From: an uncultured Bacillota bacterium
Lineage (GTDB): Bacteria > Bacillota_I > Bacilli_A > RFN20 > CAG-826
Direction of reading: 5' to 3'
DNA: 15,854 nucleotides
NCBI GenBank assembly: GCA_946623775.1
Contig: CAMORJ010000030.1
Span: 1 to 15,854, forward strand
Below the pieces are notes generated by a model that saw nothing but the letters and a program-made list of their open reading frames with translations, did no database searches and had not been told where the DNA came from. Shown piece after piece: positions 1-7,356 of this stretch. A program made the position numbers and the translations under genes. The number at the start of each line of letters is the position of its first letter. Positions within the stretch are counted from its first letter, which is position 1.

Positions 1-131
1 TATATTGTGAAAGCGTTCGGGGCTTCTTTGGTGTTATGGCAAGCATTGCTCAAATAAAATGTTCACGAAAGGGTGACACTTTTGTGACGCGTGTGCGTGT
101 ATACTTCGATAAATAGATTGAGGAGAGTGCT

Positions 132-2339
132 ATGAAAACCAATAAAATGCTACTTGTTGTCTCATTCGCGATTGTTTCTTTGGCTTCTTGCTCCTGCGGA
201 GGGAACAAAGACACCATTACGCTATTCAACGCCGAAAGCAAACTGATCGGCACGCCTAAGCCAGATCCCGATAATCCAACGCAGACGCTTCCGATGATTG
301 AGCAAAACATCTATATGGGGAGCCTGCCGACCTACCATCACAAAAACAAAGGCGATGTCCCATATGTCAGCGTCAAAGACCTGGCCGCCGCCATCGGCGC
401 GGCCTTGCCATCCGTCATCACCCCAGGCATGACGGCCGAAAACAAATCCGATGGATTCTATTTGTATTCCCAAGACAAGAAGGGAGAAATCGTCATCGAC
501 GCCGCCAAAGACGTCATCAAAGTCAAAAGCGGGCAGTCCTTTGCCACTCCTATCCTTGGGGTCAATAACGGCATCGCAGGCGACTATGGCACCCCAAGAG
601 GCAATTCCGTCAGGGAAAGCGACAAGACCAAAGTCTATAAAGCCGACGGCGGCGAAGTGCCTGAATTCGATACCTTCGATTTCGCGAAATACAATTTCGA
701 CATCGTTCTCCAAAACGATCAATGCTATGTCCCGGTTGAGGCTTTTTCCAAGATTCTATTCAGGGACGTCAGCCTCGATTTGGCTTATAACGGCAGCGAA
801 TATTTCACCAACGTGTCCAATGCCTCGTTCCTAGGGTCCTTGGCTTACTCCTCCAATGGCTATTTCCATGGCATGAGCGGGATCTATGCCCCGAGCAAGA
901 AAAAAGGGCAAGGCGAAGCCTATCGCTTTGAATGCCCGACCGAAAAGCTGAAAGAGGGAAGCCAAACCGAGACTGAGCCATTTACCAGGTACTTGGTCCT
1001 TAACGAAGACTCGACTGGCTATGCGATGATTTGCAAAGGCAATGAATTGGATTCTAGCCAAGCCGTCGAGGATGTGGAATCCAATTATACATATGTGTGG
1101 GCGAAGAAAGGCGACATCCTGAAGGTCACCGTCTCTGATGAAAAAGGCCCATTGGGCGACTATCAGATCCATATGAATCAGACCAGGGTCTTCTCCGATT
1201 CGATTTCGAGGGAAGTCAGCGCCTATAACTACGACATCCTCCGCTTTGTGTTCGACACCATCTATGGCCTTAAGGACGTCAAAGGATATAAAGACGCGGT
1301 TTCTTTCTTCCAATCCGCGGGCGTTGAAGCCGGTTTGAAATCCAGCAAAGTCAGCGAGTACAACGCGGCCCTCAGCAAATTGATTGGCTATGTCGATGAC
1401 GGCCACACCGCCTATTTGAACATGTCTCACTATTCCAGCATGGCCGAACTAGATAATGAAGGAACATATAAAAAATCCTCCATTGGCCAAAGAACCGCGA
1501 ACATTACCGCCTTGTACAAGAAATACATGTCAGCCAAAATGGCTAAAACGAAGCAGCTGAATCCCGATGACCAGAATCCCGATGACCCACCTTATTATCA
1601 AGGCATCAAGTTCTCTTCCAACAAAGAGACTGCGATCCTCTCTTTCAATGTCTTTGAGCATAACGGCGACGAAATCAAAAACATGAAGGAATTGTTCCCG
1701 GCCGACTATGAAATCGAAGAGCAGAACTACAACATCCAGACCAGGGCCAAGTTTATCTTCTCAACCCCTGAGGGATTCTCTCAGGCTTTCAAAATCCTGG
1801 ACATCATCAATGCGTCTAGCAAAGTCGTCAAGAACGTCGTCATCGATTTAACCACGAATACCGGTGGCGCCATCATGACGCTGCCTTATATCTCCGCCTT
1901 CTTCAGCGACGATCCGCATTATGTCCTGAGGGATGTCAATAATGGCGTCACCAGGGAATACCATTACAAGGTCGACCTCAATGGCGATGGCGTGTTCGGC
2001 GGCGAAGGCGATACCTATAAAGGCAAATTCAATTTCTATTTCCTAACCAGCGGCGTCTCCTTCTCCTGCGGCAACTGCTTGCCGGGCTTAGGCAAGGACG
2101 CGGGCGCGAAGATCATCGGCGAGACTAGCGGTGGTGGAACCTCCCCCGTCGGCGTCTATTTCGATGCGCTCGGAACCTACTTCAACATCTCCAACCATTA
2201 TCAGATGTGCTACAAGGTCAATGACAAGTTCGTTCAAAATGACTCCGGCATCGCTCTCGATCACCCATTCCCGCTTAGCGAAGATGGCAATTGGTATGAT
2301 CCGAATGCCGTGAATGCGTTTATCAATACGCTGTCTTGA
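132..2339 (+). CDS. S41-family (tricorn/IRBP-like) peptidase lipoprotein
   Basis: This is a 735-aa secreted lipoprotein, probably a cell-surface serine peptidase. The N-terminus has a lipoprotein signal with lipobox L17-A-S-C20. Residues about 75-240 hold two short blocks (YVSVKDLAAA at 78, YVPVEAFSKILF at 199) resembling the stalk-like domains often found before enzymatic domains in Bacillota. The C-terminal half fits peptidase family S41: DDGHT with H425, a hydrophobic strand ending in DLTTNTGG, SFSCGN with S645 as the likely nucleophile, and GETSGGG at 663-669. The Lys seen in CtpA-type enzymes (GKG) is replaced by GGG, so a Ser/His/Glu arrangement as in tricorn-type members is more likely. 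DLNGDGVFGGEGD at 615-627 looks like an EF-hand/dockerin-type calcium loop. The start is fixed by AGGAGAG at 121-127. The gene ends in TGA. Family assignment is fairly secure; the substrate is unknown. Confidence 0.8.
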   Translation: MKTNKMLLVVSFAIVSLASCSCGGNKDTITLFNAESKLIGTPKPDPDNPTQTLPMIEQNIYMGSLPTYHHKNKGDVPYVSVKDLAAAIGAALPSVITPGMTAENKSDGFYLYSQDKKGEIVIDAAKDVIKVKSGQSFATPILGVNNGIAGDYGTPRGNSVRESDKTKVYKADGGEVPEFDTFDFAKYNFDIVLQNDQCYVPVEAFSKILFRDVSLDLAYNGSEYFTNVSNASFLGSLAYSSNGYFHGMSGIYAPSKKKGQGEAYRFECPTEKLKEGSQTETEPFTRYLVLNEDSTGYAMICKGNELDSSQAVEDVESNYTYVWAKKGDILKVTVSDEKGPLGDYQIHMNQTRVFSDSISREVSAYNYDILRFVFDTIYGLKDVKGYKDAVSFFQSAGVEAGLKSSKVSEYNAALSKLIGYVDDGHTAYLNMSHYSSMAELDNEGTYKKSSIGQRTANITALYKKYMSAKMAKTKQLNPDDQNPDDPPYYQGIKFSSNKETAILSFNVFEHNGDEIKNMKELFPADYEIEEQNYNIQTRAKFIFSTPEGFSQAFKILDIINASSKVVKNVVIDLTTNTGGAIMTLPYISAFFSDDPHYVLRDVNNGVTREYHYKVDLNGDGVFGGEGDTYKGKFNFYFLTSGVSFSCGNCLPGLGKDAGAKIIGETSGGGTSPVGVYFDALGTYFNISNHYQMCYKVNDKFVQNDSGIALDHPFPLSEDGNWYDPNAVNAFINTLS

Positions 2340-2357
2340 TCATTGAGGCATTCTTCC

Positions 2358-2374
2358 TGCCGCTTTTCGCGGCA
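2358..2374. other. GC-rich hairpin after the S41 peptidase gene
   Basis: TGCCGC at 2358-2363 pairs with GCGGCA at 2369-2374 around the loop TTTTC. It starts 19 bases after the peptidase stop codon. No T-tract follows (AAAAATGG does), so it is a poor intrinsic terminator. It may instead mark or protect the mRNA 3' end. Confidence 0.35.
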
Positions 2375-2410
2375 AAAATGGAAACTCCTCTGTTTGAGGC
2401 TGACATGGCT

Positions 2411-2437
2411 GATAGAAAACACTCACGCCTTTCTATC
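2411..2437. repeat. 8-bp inverted repeat, 11-base loop
   Basis: GATAGAAA at 2411-2418 is perfectly complementary to TTTCTATC at 2430-2437. There is no T-tract on either side, so it is not an intrinsic terminator. It could be an RNA stem or an operator; the function is unknown. Confidence 0.45.
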
Positions 2438-2655
2438 GTCAATTGAAAAGCAAAACTGAATGCATATTTGGCTTTCCGCATCTCAAAGTGCTAGGACGAG
2501 TTCTTAAGAAAAAGCATTTTGCCCTCCGCGCAAAGACCTCCACGATACTGGACGTTGGTCTCCTTTTAGGTCGCTAAAATTGTCAAAAGAACGAAAATAG
2601 CAACTTTGTCGGTTTGGAAACCGCGGAATTATCCACCGTATTTCTTAAATCCGTC

Positions 2656-2686
2656 TTGTTTTCCTTGTGGGTCTCGTGCCTATAAT
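2656..2686 (+). promoter_or_regulatory. Sigma-A-type promoter for the duplicated-domain lipoprotein
   Basis: A perfect TATAAT lies at 2681-2686. The best -35 is TTGTTT at 2656-2661 with a 19-base spacer, or TGTTTT at 2657-2662 with 18. Transcription should start near 2693, giving a leader of about 55 bases before the ATG at 2749. Confidence 0.6.
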
Positions 2687-2748
2687 GTAGTAAACAATCA
2701 TATTTTTATTAGCGCGCACGATAGTGCTGAAAGGAGTTTTAATAAAAT

Positions 2749-3858
2749 ATGAAGAAAAAATTAGCGTTCATCTTCGCGGCTGCTGTCCTCGGATTAGCTG
2801 CTTGCGGTGGCGAATCTGCCCCTGCCAGCGGTGAGAAGACCCCAGCAGATACCAGCCAAAAGAGCGGAACCAAGACTAGTGGCAAGTCTGCCACCTCCAA
2901 GACCTCGAAATCCCAGACTTCGAGAACTTCTGCTGCCCCGAGACCGTCGGCGTCCCTCAGCAGCGTTGATGTCGTTGCCAAAGAGAACAAACTCTATCTC
3001 CAGCTCAAGGGAAGCTTCGCCAATGTCGAAGCCGCTAACTTGAAGTTCGCGCTTGGCTTGCTCGAGTACAACTCTGGCTCCGAAGAAGCCAACTGGCTCG
3101 TCGGTAAGGAAACCCCCGCTGAAGCAGACTACAACCTCACCGCTACCATCGCTGAAAAGAACTGGACCCTCGACTATTGCGTCAGCGACATCGCTAACGT
3201 CAAAGCGGGCATCTACAACATCTATTTCGGCGCTGCATCCAATTTGATCGAATATGCTGCTCTTGGCGCTGACTTCGCCGAAGTCAGTGGCGCCAAAGCC
3301 GGTTTATTCCGCGGCTACACTCGTTCCGACCAGAATGTAGGTAGCACGCTTTCACTGTGCCTTGACGAGCTCCCGCCGATTGCCTTGACGGAAGCCAAAG
3401 TCGTTTATGAAGGCGAAAAGCTCTATGCCATGATCGGTGGCGAAACCACCAAGACCTTGGAAGAACTCAACGCTTACGATTCCTTCCTCAACTTCCAGAA
3501 CACCAACGGATATAGCAACACCAGAGTCCAGAAGATGGTTGATGAGCCCGTCGAAGGAACCTACTACTACACCTATGTCGTTGATGGAGCAAAGGCCTAC
3601 ATCAAAGCCGATGTCTCCTTCTTCACCGCCGGTGGCAACTACAACACCCACCTCAACATCACCAAGAACACTCAGGCCAACTGCAAACTCGATGTCTCCG
3701 TCGACCAGAACTATGACTTCGAAGCTTTGAACCTCAGAGTCAATGTCTTCTGCGACACAACCAAAGGTCAAGCTGATGGTGCGGATTACTTCTGGGGCAA
3801 CCTCGGCTTCAGAGTCTCCGCTCTCCATGAAGAGTCCGAACCTATTGAAGTTGAATAA
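2749..3858 (+). CDS. Surface lipoprotein with two copies of an unknown beta-rich domain
   Basis: This 369-aa protein has a clear lipoprotein signal (lipobox L16-A-A-C19), a Ser/Thr/Lys-rich spacer at about 35-62, and then two related domains at about 70-163 and 212-310. Both copies start with a V-x-V-V-x-E-x-x-K-L-Y block (KENKLYLQLKG and EGEKLYAMIGG) and continue with a similar spacing of Leu, Asn and Tyr (ADYNLT against GTYYYT). This is a diverged internal duplication that I do not recognise as a named family. The spacing and composition suggest beta-sandwich domains. AAGGAG at 2731-2736 lies 12 bases before the ATG. Codons are strongly biased to C-ending forms (ttc, atc, aac, gtc, ctc), and together with the TATAAT box and strong terminator this suggests high expression. 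It is probably an abundant surface protein, with adhesion or glycan binding as the likeliest roles (inference). Confidence 0.75.
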   Translation: MKKKLAFIFAAAVLGLAACGGESAPASGEKTPADTSQKSGTKTSGKSATSKTSKSQTSRTSAAPRPSASLSSVDVVAKENKLYLQLKGSFANVEAANLKFALGLLEYNSGSEEANWLVGKETPAEADYNLTATIAEKNWTLDYCVSDIANVKAGIYNIYFGAASNLIEYAALGADFAEVSGAKAGLFRGYTRSDQNVGSTLSLCLDELPPIALTEAKVVYEGEKLYAMIGGETTKTLEELNAYDSFLNFQNTNGYSNTRVQKMVDEPVEGTYYYTYVVDGAKAYIKADVSFFTAGGNYNTHLNITKNTQANCKLDVSVDQNYDFEALNLRVNVFCDTTKGQADGADYFWGNLGFRVSALHEESEPIEVE

Positions 3859-3887
3859 GTTCCGCCCTTAAGTTCTAACTTATAACG

Positions 3888-3936
3888 AAACTGCCGCAAC
3901 CCTAATGGGAAGCGGCAGTTTTCTTTATCTTTTGAA
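3888..3936 (+). terminator. Strong intrinsic terminator
   Basis: AAACTGCCGC at 3888-3897 pairs with GCGGCAGTTT at 3912-3921. A symmetric AA/AA internal loop leads to a further CCC/GGG stem with a TAAT tetraloop (3900-3909). A T-rich run follows to 3936. It ends the lipoprotein transcript. Confidence 0.9.
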
Positions 3937-3943
3937 GGCAATC

Positions 3944-3971
3944 AAAAACGCTCCAGCCAATTGGCCGGAGC
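3944..3971 (-). terminator. Intrinsic terminator of the 133-aa protein gene
   Basis: On the minus strand GCTCC (3971-3967) pairs with GGAGC (3954-3950), enclosing a CCAATTGG-centred inner stem with one mismatch. TTTTT follows at 3948-3944. It faces the plus-strand terminator just before it, so the convergent genes are insulated from each other. Confidence 0.75.
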
Positions 3972-3995
3972 ATTTAACGATGCAACAACAGCCTC

Positions 3996-4397
3996 TTAAA
4001 AACCGAAGTTGTTGACCATTGGGACGATCTGGTATTTCAAATAGATGTGCAGAGGGATGTCGACCCCATCTTTTTGCAGAACGACGTCTTCGTTAAGCTC
4101 ATCGCCGTCTTTCAGGTCTTCCACGCTATAGATGGGAGTCCTTTTGCCTTCGTTGTTGTGGGTGTGGACGCTGAAAGACAGGATACCTTTGAAAAGCGAG
4201 GCGTCCAAGACCCATTCATCGATAGGGCCTTTGGTCTCCTGAATCCTGAAATGGGTTCCGCCATACCAATTCAAAGGGAATTTAACCTTAGCGAGGGAAA
4301 ACCCTTCTCCTTTTATAGATAGTTCGATGATAGGGTTACTGTTGAAGGGGTCGAAAACAGGGCTCCCTTCATTTTTGGACGGCAAAGCAGGATCCAT
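3996..4397 (-). CDS. Orphan 133-aa protein of unknown function
   Basis: I do not recognise this protein. It has no signal peptide, membrane segment or metal motif, so it is probably cytoplasmic. Alternating hydrophobic residues (ILSFSVHTH, DIPLHIYLKYQIV) suggest a mostly beta fold. The gene is supported by its own AAGGAG (4414-4409 on the minus strand, 11 bases before the ATG), a TATAAT box 27 bases upstream of the ATG and a dedicated terminator. It is therefore a single-gene transcription unit placed between two surface-protein operons and pointing away from the glycan operon. The only in-frame Met is the initiator at this position, apart from one near the C-terminus. Reality as a gene is likely; function is unknown. 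Confidence 0.65.
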   Translation of the reverse strand: MDPALPSKNEGSPVFDPFNSNPIIELSIKGEGFSLAKVKFPLNWYGGTHFRIQETKGPIDEWVLDASLFKGILSFSVHTHNNEGKRTPIYSVEDLKDGDELNEDVVLQKDGVDIPLHIYLKYQIVPMVNNFGF

Positions 4398-4424
4398 GAA
4401 GATGTGTTCTCCTTATTTGATTAA

Positions 4425-4451
4425 ATTATAAAGCCAAGACTGCTTAAACAA
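4425..4451 (-). promoter_or_regulatory. Promoter of the 133-aa protein gene
   Basis: A perfect TATAAT reads on the minus strand at 4430-4425. The closest -35-like hexamer is TTGTTT at 4451-4446, with a short 15-base spacer; TATTGT at 4453-4448 would give 17. The predicted start lies about 20 bases before the ATG, which fits the Shine-Dalgarno position. Confidence 0.5.
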
Positions 4452-4462
4452 TAGAGGGAGAT

Positions 4463-4488
4463 GCATGAATTTTTAACTTTTTTCATGC
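4463..4488. repeat. 7-bp inverted repeat upstream of the 133-aa gene promoter
   Basis: GCATGAA at 4463-4469 is complementary to TTCATGC at 4482-4488, with a 12-base T-rich centre. It sits just upstream of the -35 region on the minus strand, where an activator or repressor could bind. The evidence is only the symmetry. Confidence 0.35.
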
Positions 4489-4682
4489 CGAAAAGAAAAA
4501 GCAATTTATACAAAATAATGGGGGCGTGTATGTAAAAACGGCGATTTGTAACTGCTTGGCGATATTGCGTCATAGAATTCTGTGGATGCAGCTGACGAAA
4601 TATAGCCAGCCCGTTGAAATTGGAATTTGTCAGTGTGGCAATTAGTTACTTTTACTTAACAAATGCATTAATCAATACCTGT

Positions 4683-4712
4683 GATTTCGCAAACTTATTG
4701 TTTGCAGAAATC
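4683..4712. repeat. 12-bp bulged inverted repeat before the glycan operon
   Basis: GATTTCGCAAAC at 4683-4694 pairs with GTTTGC (4700-4705) and GAAATC (4707-4712), leaving one unpaired A at 4706 and a TTATT loop. No T-tract follows in either direction, so it is not a simple terminator. It lies 113 bases upstream of the GT2-GtrA start. A dimeric regulator's operator or an RNA stem are both possible. Confidence 0.6.
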
Positions 4713-4774
4713 CACGCGCGGTTAAAATGGGATTATCGCTTCCAGGTTTTTTCGTAGCCTCCGCTCAATCCATT

Positions 4775-4803
4775 TTTTTGGAAAGATGCGGGTGTCCGAT
4801 AAT
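4775..4803 (+). promoter_or_regulatory. Possible promoter of the glycan operon
   Basis: GATAAT at 4798-4803 has a weak TTTTTG (4775-4780) 17 bases upstream. Transcription would start near 4810, leaving only a 15-base leader that still includes the GAGGG/TAGGGG ribosome binding region. The -35 match is poor. Confidence 0.35.
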
Positions 4804-4824
4804 TCGATAAGAGGGTAGGGGATT

Positions 4825-5895
4825 ATGAAGGTTGCGTTATTGATGCCAATCTATCAGCCATCGGACAAAGTCCTTCCTTTCTTGCGGACATTCGATCCCT
4901 CTGATTTTGACGCCTTCCTCGTCGTGGATGATGGCTCAGGAGAAGAATATAAAGCGATATTTGATCAAGTAGGAGAATCCACTCCCTTCGAAGTCCTATC
5001 CTATGTGCCGAACAAAGGCAAGGGCAATGCGCTTAAGACCGGAATGAAAGCCTTGCTGGAAAAGCATCCGGATTTGGATTTCATCATTACGGCAGACGGC
5101 GATGGCCAGCATTGTTTGGAAGACATCAGGAAAGTTCGCGATGAAGCGAAAAACAATCAGGGGTCGCTTCTTTTGGGCTCTCGCGACTTCAGAAAAAAGG
5201 GAGTTCCGTTTAAAAGTCGCTTTGGCAACGCATTCTCTTGTTTCTATTTTTCCGCTGCCTTGCATAAGAAAATCAAAGACACCCAGACCGGGCTTAGGGC
5301 TATCCCGTCTTGCCTATTCGACATCGCTTTGAAGACCGAAGGCAATCGCTTTGAATACGAAAGCAATTTCCTGCTATCCCTTAGGGGATTCCCAATCATT
5401 GAGGTCCCCATCAGGACGATTTATGAGGAAAAAGGCGAGAAGCGCATCACCCATTTCCGTCCCATTGCGGATTCGTTGATCATCTACAAGACGCCTCTTC
5501 TCTATATCCTTGTCAGCGTTCTCAGCTTTGGACTGGATATTGGGCTATTCCATATTTTCTCCACGTTCGTGTTTGCCGAAGATATGGCTCAGCGCGTCTT
5601 CATCAGCGCTCTTATCGCCAGGGTCATATCCGGCGCCTTCAATTTCTTCATGTTCCACTTCGTCGTGTTCGGGCGGAAAGACAAGATTGGCAAAAGCGCG
5701 ATCAAATACATCATCCTTTGGGCCATCAATTACGGTTTGTCCAGCTCCTTGACGTATCTATTCAATGAGCTTCCGATGCAATTGACCTTCATCAAGGTCA
5801 TCATCGATATCATCTTGGCGATATTGAATTACCTCATCAATTGGACTTGGGTTTTCGCAAGGAAGAAGATTGCGAAAGGGAAGGAGCAGAAATGA
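4825..5895 (+). CDS. GT2 glycosyltransferase fused to a GtrA membrane domain
   Basis: This 356-aa protein joins a cytoplasmic DPM1-like family 2 glycosyltransferase (about 1-215) to a four-helix GtrA domain (about 221-345). Visible GT2 signatures are VVDDGSG at 33-39, the metal-binding DGDGQH at 91-96 and DTQTGLRA at 152-159. The GtrA part shows SFGLDIGLF, RVISGAFNFFMFHFVVFGRK and INWTWVF. GT2 enzymes of this subtype move a sugar from a nucleotide donor to polyprenyl phosphate, and GtrA domains are thought to help flip the lipid-linked sugar. The fused form probably makes and presents a polyprenyl-phosphate sugar for use outside the cell. The start follows TAGGGG at 4816-4821. The stop overlaps the next start (ATGA at 5892-5895), indicating translational coupling. 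The sugar is unknown. Confidence 0.88.
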   Translation: MKVALLMPIYQPSDKVLPFLRTFDPSDFDAFLVVDDGSGEEYKAIFDQVGESTPFEVLSYVPNKGKGNALKTGMKALLEKHPDLDFIITADGDGQHCLEDIRKVRDEAKNNQGSLLLGSRDFRKKGVPFKSRFGNAFSCFYFSAALHKKIKDTQTGLRAIPSCLFDIALKTEGNRFEYESNFLLSLRGFPIIEVPIRTIYEEKGEKRITHFRPIADSLIIYKTPLLYILVSVLSFGLDIGLFHIFSTFVFAEDMAQRVFISALIARVISGAFNFFMFHFVVFGRKDKIGKSAIKYIILWAINYGLSSSLTYLFNELPMQLTFIKVIIDIILAILNYLINWTWVFARKKIAKGKEQK

Positions 5896-6920
5896 AAAAG
5901 CGCCTCCCTGTGGTTTTATTTGCAATCACTGCGGTTACTCTTTCGACCATGGTGTCGTTCAATATTCTCGACACCTTTGTTTTCACCCACGAGGCTGGCC
6001 AACTATCAGGGCCAGATAATTTTGACTTCGATGATTCCGGCGCATCTTTCGGCGGGCTTTCCTCTTCTGCCCAGAGCACCAAAACCAAAAGCACAAAGAC
6101 GTCTAAGTCTTCTGACGGCCAGGCTTCGACTGCGACTGCCCCCGTGTTCTCTTCTTCTGAGGCAGACCCCAATCATACGACAGTCGAATACATCGCCTCG
6201 ACCTATACGATCAAAAACAAACCAGTCAATTATCATTTGGCCAGAATTCGTTTGAAGAGGCTCTCGGACCTCCGAACCATGATCGCCACCAATAGCGCAG
6301 GCTATTATGGTTCCAACATCACTCAGCCATTTGGAACGCTGATCAACAAAGCCGAATCCGATGGGGCTCCGCATGTTTTGTGCGCCATTTCGGGAGAATA
6401 CCCGTTCTGGCAAGGAAAAAGAGGCTACGTAGTCCGCAATGGCACGACGTATCGCGAAAGCGTCAGGACAAATGAAGGCGAGGATTTGGCCATCTTCAAA
6501 AGCGGCCAAACCCTTTCTTACCTAGAATCCGAGCATACCCTGTCCGAATTAAAGTCCACATATGGGGATATTTATCAGAACTTCTCCTTTGGGCCGACCC
6601 TTGTGCTCAATGGGCAGATACAGGTAACCGAAAACCAAGAAATCGATGGCCAAACCATGTCGCAGAACGAAAGGACCGCGATTGGCTTTGGCAATGGCGG
6701 CGTGCTTTATTTCGTTGCGACCGAGGTAAACGGAAACCGCAATTCCTCAAACGCGGCCTCGTTCTCGCTCCACACGCTTGCCACATTCATGCAAAACCTC
6801 GGATGCTTCTGCGCATATAACCTCGACGGCGGTGCCAGCAGCGCGTTCTATTGCGGCGATCAAATCCGCACATCTGCTGAGCGCAATTTAGGAGACATCA
6901 TCTATGTCGTCGATGCCTAA
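5892..6920 (+). CDS. Membrane-anchored phosphodiester glycosidase (NAGPA family)
   Basis: This is a 342-aa extracytoplasmic enzyme of the phosphodiester glycosidase/NAGPA (DUF2233) family, whose members remove a sugar from a sugar-phosphate-sugar diester or related phosphoglycan. An N-terminal membrane anchor (about 6-26) is followed by a Ser/Thr/Lys-rich spacer (about 57-90) and the catalytic domain. Family signatures are SFGPTLVLNG at 232, RTAIG at 261-265 and the hallmark YNLDGGASSAFY at 309-320. I chose the ATG at 5892, preceded by AAGGAG at 5881-5886, because it puts Lys-Lys-Arg directly before the hydrophobic segment. An in-frame ATG at 5841 would add a charged tail and lacks such a site. 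Coupling to the GT2-GtrA gene suggests it edits the polymer that enzyme helps make. Family call is strong; the substrate is inferred. Confidence 0.87.
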   Translation: MKKRLPVVLFAITAVTLSTMVSFNILDTFVFTHEAGQLSGPDNFDFDDSGASFGGLSSSAQSTKTKSTKTSKSSDGQASTATAPVFSSSEADPNHTTVEYIASTYTIKNKPVNYHLARIRLKRLSDLRTMIATNSAGYYGSNITQPFGTLINKAESDGAPHVLCAISGEYPFWQGKRGYVVRNGTTYRESVRTNEGEDLAIFKSGQTLSYLESEHTLSELKSTYGDIYQNFSFGPTLVLNGQIQVTENQEIDGQTMSQNERTAIGFGNGGVLYFVATEVNGNRNSSNAASFSLHTLATFMQNLGCFCAYNLDGGASSAFYCGDQIRTSAERNLGDIIYVVDA

Positions 6921-7332
6921 GAAACCTCCTCTCAAAGAAAGAGGGCCCTCTGCGATGTCGCGCGCCATCGCCTCAATATATCTCGGCGGCGCAGTATTCT
7001 CGGCAATCGTGACGGTCGTTTATTATTCTGTGGACCATGGCCTGCGGGATGTGCATATGACGTTATTGTTCATTCCGAATTTGCTCGCCGCCTTGATTTG
7101 GTACGTCATGGCGCTTTGCAAATATCATCCCTGCGACCTTGCGAAATACCTTTTCTATATGGCTTCTCCATTTCATTGGGTGTATTTGTTCATGAAGGGG
7201 GCATATGATATGGCTAAGGTCACATCGAACTGGCTATTCACCTTCCTTCTGGTAGCGGCTCTGCTCTATGTAGCCTCATTCGTGGTCGAAATCATACACC
7301 GAGCGAATGAAAAGAAGCAGGACGTGCATTGA
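6904..7332 (+). CDS. Small integral membrane protein of unknown function
   Basis: This 142-aa protein has a short basic N-tail and hydrophobic segments at about 19-41, 52-72 and 108-131. A weaker one at about 82-100 makes three or four membrane helices. I recognise no family. It overlaps the phosphodiester glycosidase by 17 bases. AGGAG at 6890-6894 lies nine bases before the ATG at 6904, which favours that start over the in-frame ATG at 6913. Tight packing with the GT2-GtrA and glycosidase genes suggests a helper in the same membrane process, for example a partner or flippase accessory. No catalytic residues can be named. Confidence 0.75.
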   Translation: MSSMPKKPPLKERGPSAMSRAIASIYLGGAVFSAIVTVVYYSVDHGLRDVHMTLLFIPNLLAALIWYVMALCKYHPCDLAKYLFYMASPFHWVYLFMKGAYDMAKVTSNWLFTFLLVAALLYVASFVVEIIHRANEKKQDVH

Positions 7333-7356
7333 TTATCGTCCTAAAAGGAGAACTAT

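Larger units (their letters stand above)
2340..2748. other. Gene-free stretch between two lipoprotein genes
   Basis: These 409 bases contain no convincing coding sequence on either strand. They hold a short GC-rich hairpin just after the peptidase gene (2358-2374), an 8-bp inverted repeat with an 11-base loop (2411-2437) and a sigma-A-type promoter near 2681. The middle part (2440-2640) shows only weak 5-bp inverted repeats, and I recognise no RNA family there. Confidence 0.6.
4398..4824. other. Gene-free control region before the glycan operon
   Basis: These 427 A+T-rich bases separate the divergent 133-aa gene and the GT2-GtrA operon. They contain the minus-strand promoter near 4425-4451, a 7-bp inverted repeat at 4463-4488, a long bulged hairpin at 4683-4712 and a possible plus-strand promoter at 4775-4803. 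No coding frame with a ribosome binding site is visible, and I recognise no riboswitch. Confidence 0.55.

Noticed and set aside
82..105. TTGTGA followed by TATACT upstream of the S41 peptidase gene
   Set aside because: The spacer is only 12 bases, too short for a sigma-A promoter, and no better -35 fits TATACT. The real promoter could not be placed.
831..1430. 199-codon open frame opposite the S41 peptidase gene
   Set aside because: It is antisense within a well-supported gene, with no ribosome site or family match.
5841..5891. Earlier in-frame ATG for the phosphodiester glycosidase
   Set aside because: It lies inside the GT2-GtrA gene, lacks a ribosome site, and would put a charged tail before the membrane anchor. 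The ATG at 5892 has AAGGAG and a 4-base coupled overlap.
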